From NCBI GenBank assembly GCA_016286595.1, contig JAEETR010000070.1:1-9676 (forward strand): a stretch of 9,676 bases of DNA. Reading direction: 5' to 3'. Positions 7,633 to 9,676 of this stretch are shown one piece after another; within the stretch, counting starts at the first letter, position 1; each line of letters starts with the position of its first letter. The notes beneath the pieces are model-generated. The model saw only the letters and a list, made by a program, of their open reading frames with translations, was not told where the DNA came from and ran no database searches. This stretch comes from Oscillospiraceae bacterium. GTDB lineage: Bacteria > Bacillota > Clostridia > Oscillospirales > Oscillospiraceae. A program made the translations under genes and the position numbers.

Positions 7633-7666
7633 CGCAGGGGCGTAGGATTACGCCCCTGTGCCTTTT
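7633..7666 (+). terminator. terminator-like hairpin between khpA and rimM
   Basis: A perfect 10-bp GC-rich stem (CAGGGGCGTA, 7635-7644, with TACGCCCCTG, 7649-7658) closes a GGAT tetraloop. It extends by one G-T and one C-G pair and is followed by CCTTTT. The T-tract is only four bases, so partial termination (attenuation) inside the operon is more likely than a full stop. rimM begins 11 nt after the T-tract, and no clear promoter fits in between. Confidence 0.7.
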
Positions 7667-7677
7667 AGCGAGGAAGA

Positions 7678-8166
7678 ATGGAAAGAGATCGTTTTATTGA
7701 GACGGGCCGCGTCACCGCCCCCCACGGCATCAGGGGCGACGTGAAGGTGGAGCCCTGGGCCGACTCCCCCGAATTCCTGCTGGGGTTCGACGTTTTTTAC
7801 GTCGACGGAAAGCCCCTGCCGGTAAAGAGCGCCCGGGTCCACGGAAAGTTCGTGCTGGTGAGCTTCGAGGGCGTGGACACCGTGGAAAAGGCCGACGCTC
7901 TGAGGAACAAGACCGTTTACATCGACAGGGCCGACGCGGACCTGCCCGAGGGCAAATACTTCGTATCCGACCTGGTGGGCATGGAGGCTGTGGACGAAAA
8001 GGGCGAAAAGCTGGGTACCGTGACGGATATCCTCGACCTGCCCTCCGGCAGCGTGGCGGAGATAAAAGGCGCAAGAGAGATCCTCGTGCCCGTGCGGCCG
8101 GAGTTCGTCGTCAGCGCCGATATCGACAACAACACGCTGACGCTGCGTCTTATCGAGGGCATGTGA
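7678..8166 (+). CDS. rimM: 16S rRNA processing / 30S maturation factor RimM
   Basis: 162-aa assembly factor that binds the 30S head region and helps late 16S rRNA processing. Seen: N-terminal RimM domain with GRVTAPHGIRGDVKVEP (residues 10-26), then a C-terminal PRC-barrel from ~90, starting LPEGKYFVSDLVGMEA and ending in LRLIEGM. Length is typical. GAGG (7670-7673) lies 4 nt before the ATG, slightly short but usable. It sits after the khpA hairpin and overlaps trmD by one base (TGATG), so the two are translationally coupled. Confidence 0.96.
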   Translation: MERDRFIETGRVTAPHGIRGDVKVEPWADSPEFLLGFDVFYVDGKPLPVKSARVHGKFVLVSFEGVDTVEKADALRNKTVYIDRADADLPEGKYFVSDLVGMEAVDEKGEKLGTVTDILDLPSGSVAEIKGAREILVPVRPEFVVSADIDNNTLTLRLIEGM

Positions 8167-8957
8167 TGGAACACAGATACTGGATAGATATAATGACTCT
8201 CTTCCCCGAAACCCTGGGAGACGTGCTGAGCGACAGCGTCATCGGCCGGGCCCAGGAGCGGGGCATAGTGAGGGTGGAATGTCACCAGATACGGGACTAC
8301 TCGACGAATAAACAGATGCAGGTGGACGACTATCCCTACGGAGGGGGCCACGGCTGCGTAATGCAGGCCCAGCCCCTGTACGACTGCTGGAAGCACATAT
8401 GCGACTTCCACGCCCAGAGAGTACACACCATTTTCATGTCGCCCTGCGGTCAGACCTTCAACGAGGGTCACGCCCGTCGGCTGGCCCGGGAATACGACAA
8501 ACTGATCCTGGTATGCGGCCATTACGAGGGCATCGACGAGCGGTTCATCGAGGAGTGCGTGGACGAGGAGATATCCCTTGGTGACTTCGTGATGACCGGC
8601 GGCGAGATCGCGGCCATGGCCGTATCGGACGCCGTGCTGCGGCTCATACCCGGGGTGCTGTCCGACGAGGAGTGCTACACCAATGAAAGCCACTGGGACG
8701 GTCTGCTGGAATATCCCCAGTACAGCCGCCCGGAGGTGTGGAACGGCAGGGCCGTTCCCCCGGTGCTGCTCAGTGGCAATCACGCCAAGATAAAGCAGTG
8801 GCGTGACGTCCAGTCCATAAACCGCACCAGAACGCGGCGCCCGGACATGTTTGAAAAGCTGAAATTCGAGACGAAACAGGAAAAGAAGCTGCTGGCTCTG
8901 GCCGACGAGGCACTGGCGGCGGAGAATACCGAAGAAAAAAAGGATCCCGCGGACTGA
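8166..8957 (+). CDS. trmD: tRNA (guanine37-N1)-methyltransferase TrmD
   Basis: 263-aa SPOUT methyltransferase that makes m1G37 in tRNAs from S-adenosylmethionine and prevents +1 frameshifting. Seen: IDIMTLFPE (7-15), DDYPYGGGHGCVMQAQPL (54-71), the trefoil-knot AdoMet segments VCGHYEGIDER (116-126) and ISLGDFVMTGGE (136-147), the conserved Arg159 (E. coli Arg154) in LRLIPGVL, and LLEYPQYSRP (180-189). The position of the E. coli general base Asp169 is Glu174 here. I chose ATG 8166 because GAGGG (8155-8159) is 6 nt before it; a GTG at 8163 would be only 3 nt away. It is the last gene of the operon. The charged C-terminal tail (EEKKDPAD) is encoded by DNA that also forms a terminator for the convergent gene. 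No rplS follows. Confidence 0.97.
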   Translation: MEHRYWIDIMTLFPETLGDVLSDSVIGRAQERGIVRVECHQIRDYSTNKQMQVDDYPYGGGHGCVMQAQPLYDCWKHICDFHAQRVHTIFMSPCGQTFNEGHARRLAREYDKLILVCGHYEGIDERFIEECVDEEISLGDFVMTGGEIAAMAVSDAVLRLIPGVLSDEECYTNESHWDGLLEYPQYSRPEVWNGRAVPPVLLSGNHAKIKQWRDVQSINRTRTRRPDMFEKLKFETKQEKKLLALADEALAAENTEEKKDPAD

Positions 8958-8974
8958 CAGGTCCGCGGGATCTT
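8935..8974 (-). terminator. convergent terminator overlapping the 3' end of trmD
   Basis: A perfect 12-bp stem, GATCCCGCGGAC (8943-8954) with GTCCGCGGGATC (8961-8972), has a 6-nt loop that contains the trmD stop codon. On the minus strand it is followed by seven T (complement of 8935-8941), a textbook intrinsic terminator about 20 bp after the stop of the beta-propeller gene. On the plus strand the same stem is followed only by TTGCTCT, so it may also end trmD transcripts but less efficiently. Confidence 0.85.
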
Positions 8975-8992
8975 GCTCTATATGCCGTTTTG

Positions 8993-9676
8993 TCAGCCGG
9001 CTCTTACGGCCAGCTCTGCGACTCTTGCAAACGTGTTCGTCATATCCAGCACGACGATGCTGTCGCTGCCGATGACGTAGAAGTAATCGCCGATGTACAG
9101 CCCCCTGGTATTCCAGGTCCAGTTAAGATCCACCAGCGCCGCCCGGGTAAAGCCCGAGCCCTCAGCGCCGTCGTAACGGTAGATCACGTAGCTTGTATCC
9201 ACCGGGAACCCGATAAGGCCCTTCTCCGGGCTTATCAGCAGGCTCTTGTGGTCGTCCATGGCGGGGCTGTAATAGAAGCCGGTATCAAGACGGTCCAGCT
9301 CCTTCAGACTGGAGGGATCGCTGATATCGTACATGCACAGCTTGATGCCGTCGGTAGTTACCCAGGTCCACTCGCCGTTGACCTTCTCGATCGTGTTGTA
9401 GCCCAGGCCGAACATCACGCCGTCGCTCCACACGTGGAGGTACCGGGAGAAGCCCGGCATTTCAAGGGCGTCGGTGACTGTGGGAGAGGCGGGGTCGGAC
9501 AGATCCACCGCGAAGAGCGGATCCACGCTCTCAAACGTCACGAAGTAGGCCGTATCGCCCTGGAATCGGACGGAGTAGACCCTCTCCCCTTCTCCGAGGC
9601 CTTCCACCTTGCCGACGATCTTCATGTCCATGCCGAGGACGTACAGACCGCTGGTGGAGGGTTTGGGCTCCTCCCA
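8993..9676 (-). CDS. beta-propeller domain protein, C-terminal part (5' end beyond window)
   Basis: 227 residues of a longer protein; the frame stays open to the right edge (WEEPKPSTSGLYVLG precedes the first internal Met at 9631). The sequence fits the C-terminal beta-propeller family of secreted bacterial proteins (Pfam Beta_propel, distantly WD40-like). The matching blocks are LYVLGMDMKIVGKVEGLGEG, ERVYSVRFQGDTAYFVTF, SVDPLFAVDLSDPASPTV, PGFSRYLHVW, MYDISDPSSL and DDHKSLLISPEKGLIGFPVD. Such proteins usually have an N-terminal signal or membrane anchor, which would lie outside the window. The biochemical role is unknown. The gene converges on trmD and ends at a strong terminator 20 bp downstream. 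Confidence 0.85.
   Translation of the reverse strand, partial: WEEPKPSTSGLYVLGMDMKIVGKVEGLGEGERVYSVRFQGDTAYFVTFESVDPLFAVDLSDPASPTVTDALEMPGFSRYLHVWSDGVMFGLGYNTIEKVNGEWTWVTTDGIKLCMYDISDPSSLKELDRLDTGFYYSPAMDDHKSLLISPEKGLIGFPVDTSYVIYRYDGAEGSGFTRAALVDLNWTWNTRGLYIGDYFYVIGSDSIVVLDMTNTFARVAELAVRAG

Noticed and set aside
8163..8165. GTG start for TrmD one codon upstream
   Set aside because: It is only 3 nt from the GAGGG site, while ATG 8166 has a normal 6-nt spacing and gives the usual TGATG overlap with rimM.
7917..8783. Minus-strand open frame of 288 codons across rimM and trmD
   Set aside because: It overlaps two conserved genes that have full motifs and ribosome binding sites on the plus strand. 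No family resemblance was seen.

Overview
The window looks like chromosomal DNA from a GC-rich Gram-positive anaerobe of the class Clostridia. The signs are the conserved housekeeping order ylxM-ffh-rpsP-khpA-rimM-trmD, strong AGGAGG-type ribosome binding sites, a consensus sigma-A promoter, and a beta-propeller protein of a type frequent in Firmicutes. The class is an inference from gene content and order; no 16S gene or other direct taxonomic marker is present.

Left half (1-5193, minus strand): one uninterrupted reading frame of 1,731 codons runs off the left edge. I checked it codon by codon and found no in-frame stop. It is the N-terminal ~60% of a cyclic beta-1,2-glucan synthase (NdvB/Cgs type), a giant multidomain membrane enzyme. 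It carries an N-terminal helical region, a GT84 glycosyltransferase domain, membrane segments, a central glucoamylase-like (GH189-type) cyclisation domain, and the beginning of the C-terminal GH94 phosphorylase module. The many open frames on the opposite strand of this gene are shadows caused by high GC.

Divergent regulatory region (5194-5343): a perfect consensus promoter (TTGACA, 17 bp, TATAAT) drives the rightward operon. Overlapping it are two abutting 20-bp inverted repeats with identical arms, one enclosing the -10 box and one beginning at about the transcription start. A separate short hairpin lies just upstream of the glucan synthase start.

Right-centre (5344-8957, plus strand): the SRP/ribosome-maturation operon. 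YlxM and Ffh belong to the signal recognition particle pathway. bS16, KhpA, RimM and TrmD serve 30S assembly, RNA binding and tRNA m1G37 modification. An 82-bp AT-rich gap separates ffh from rpsP and holds an inverted repeat and a possible extended -10 promoter. A terminator-like hairpin with a short T-tract separates khpA from rimM, so the operon may be transcribed in graded blocks. rplS, which commonly follows trmD, is absent here.

Right end (8958-9676): a convergent minus-strand gene encodes the C-terminal part of a secreted beta-propeller-domain protein (5' end beyond the window). Its terminator lies inside the last codons of trmD, with the trmD stop codon in the hairpin loop. No tRNA, rRNA, CRISPR array, insertion sequence or other mobile element was seen.
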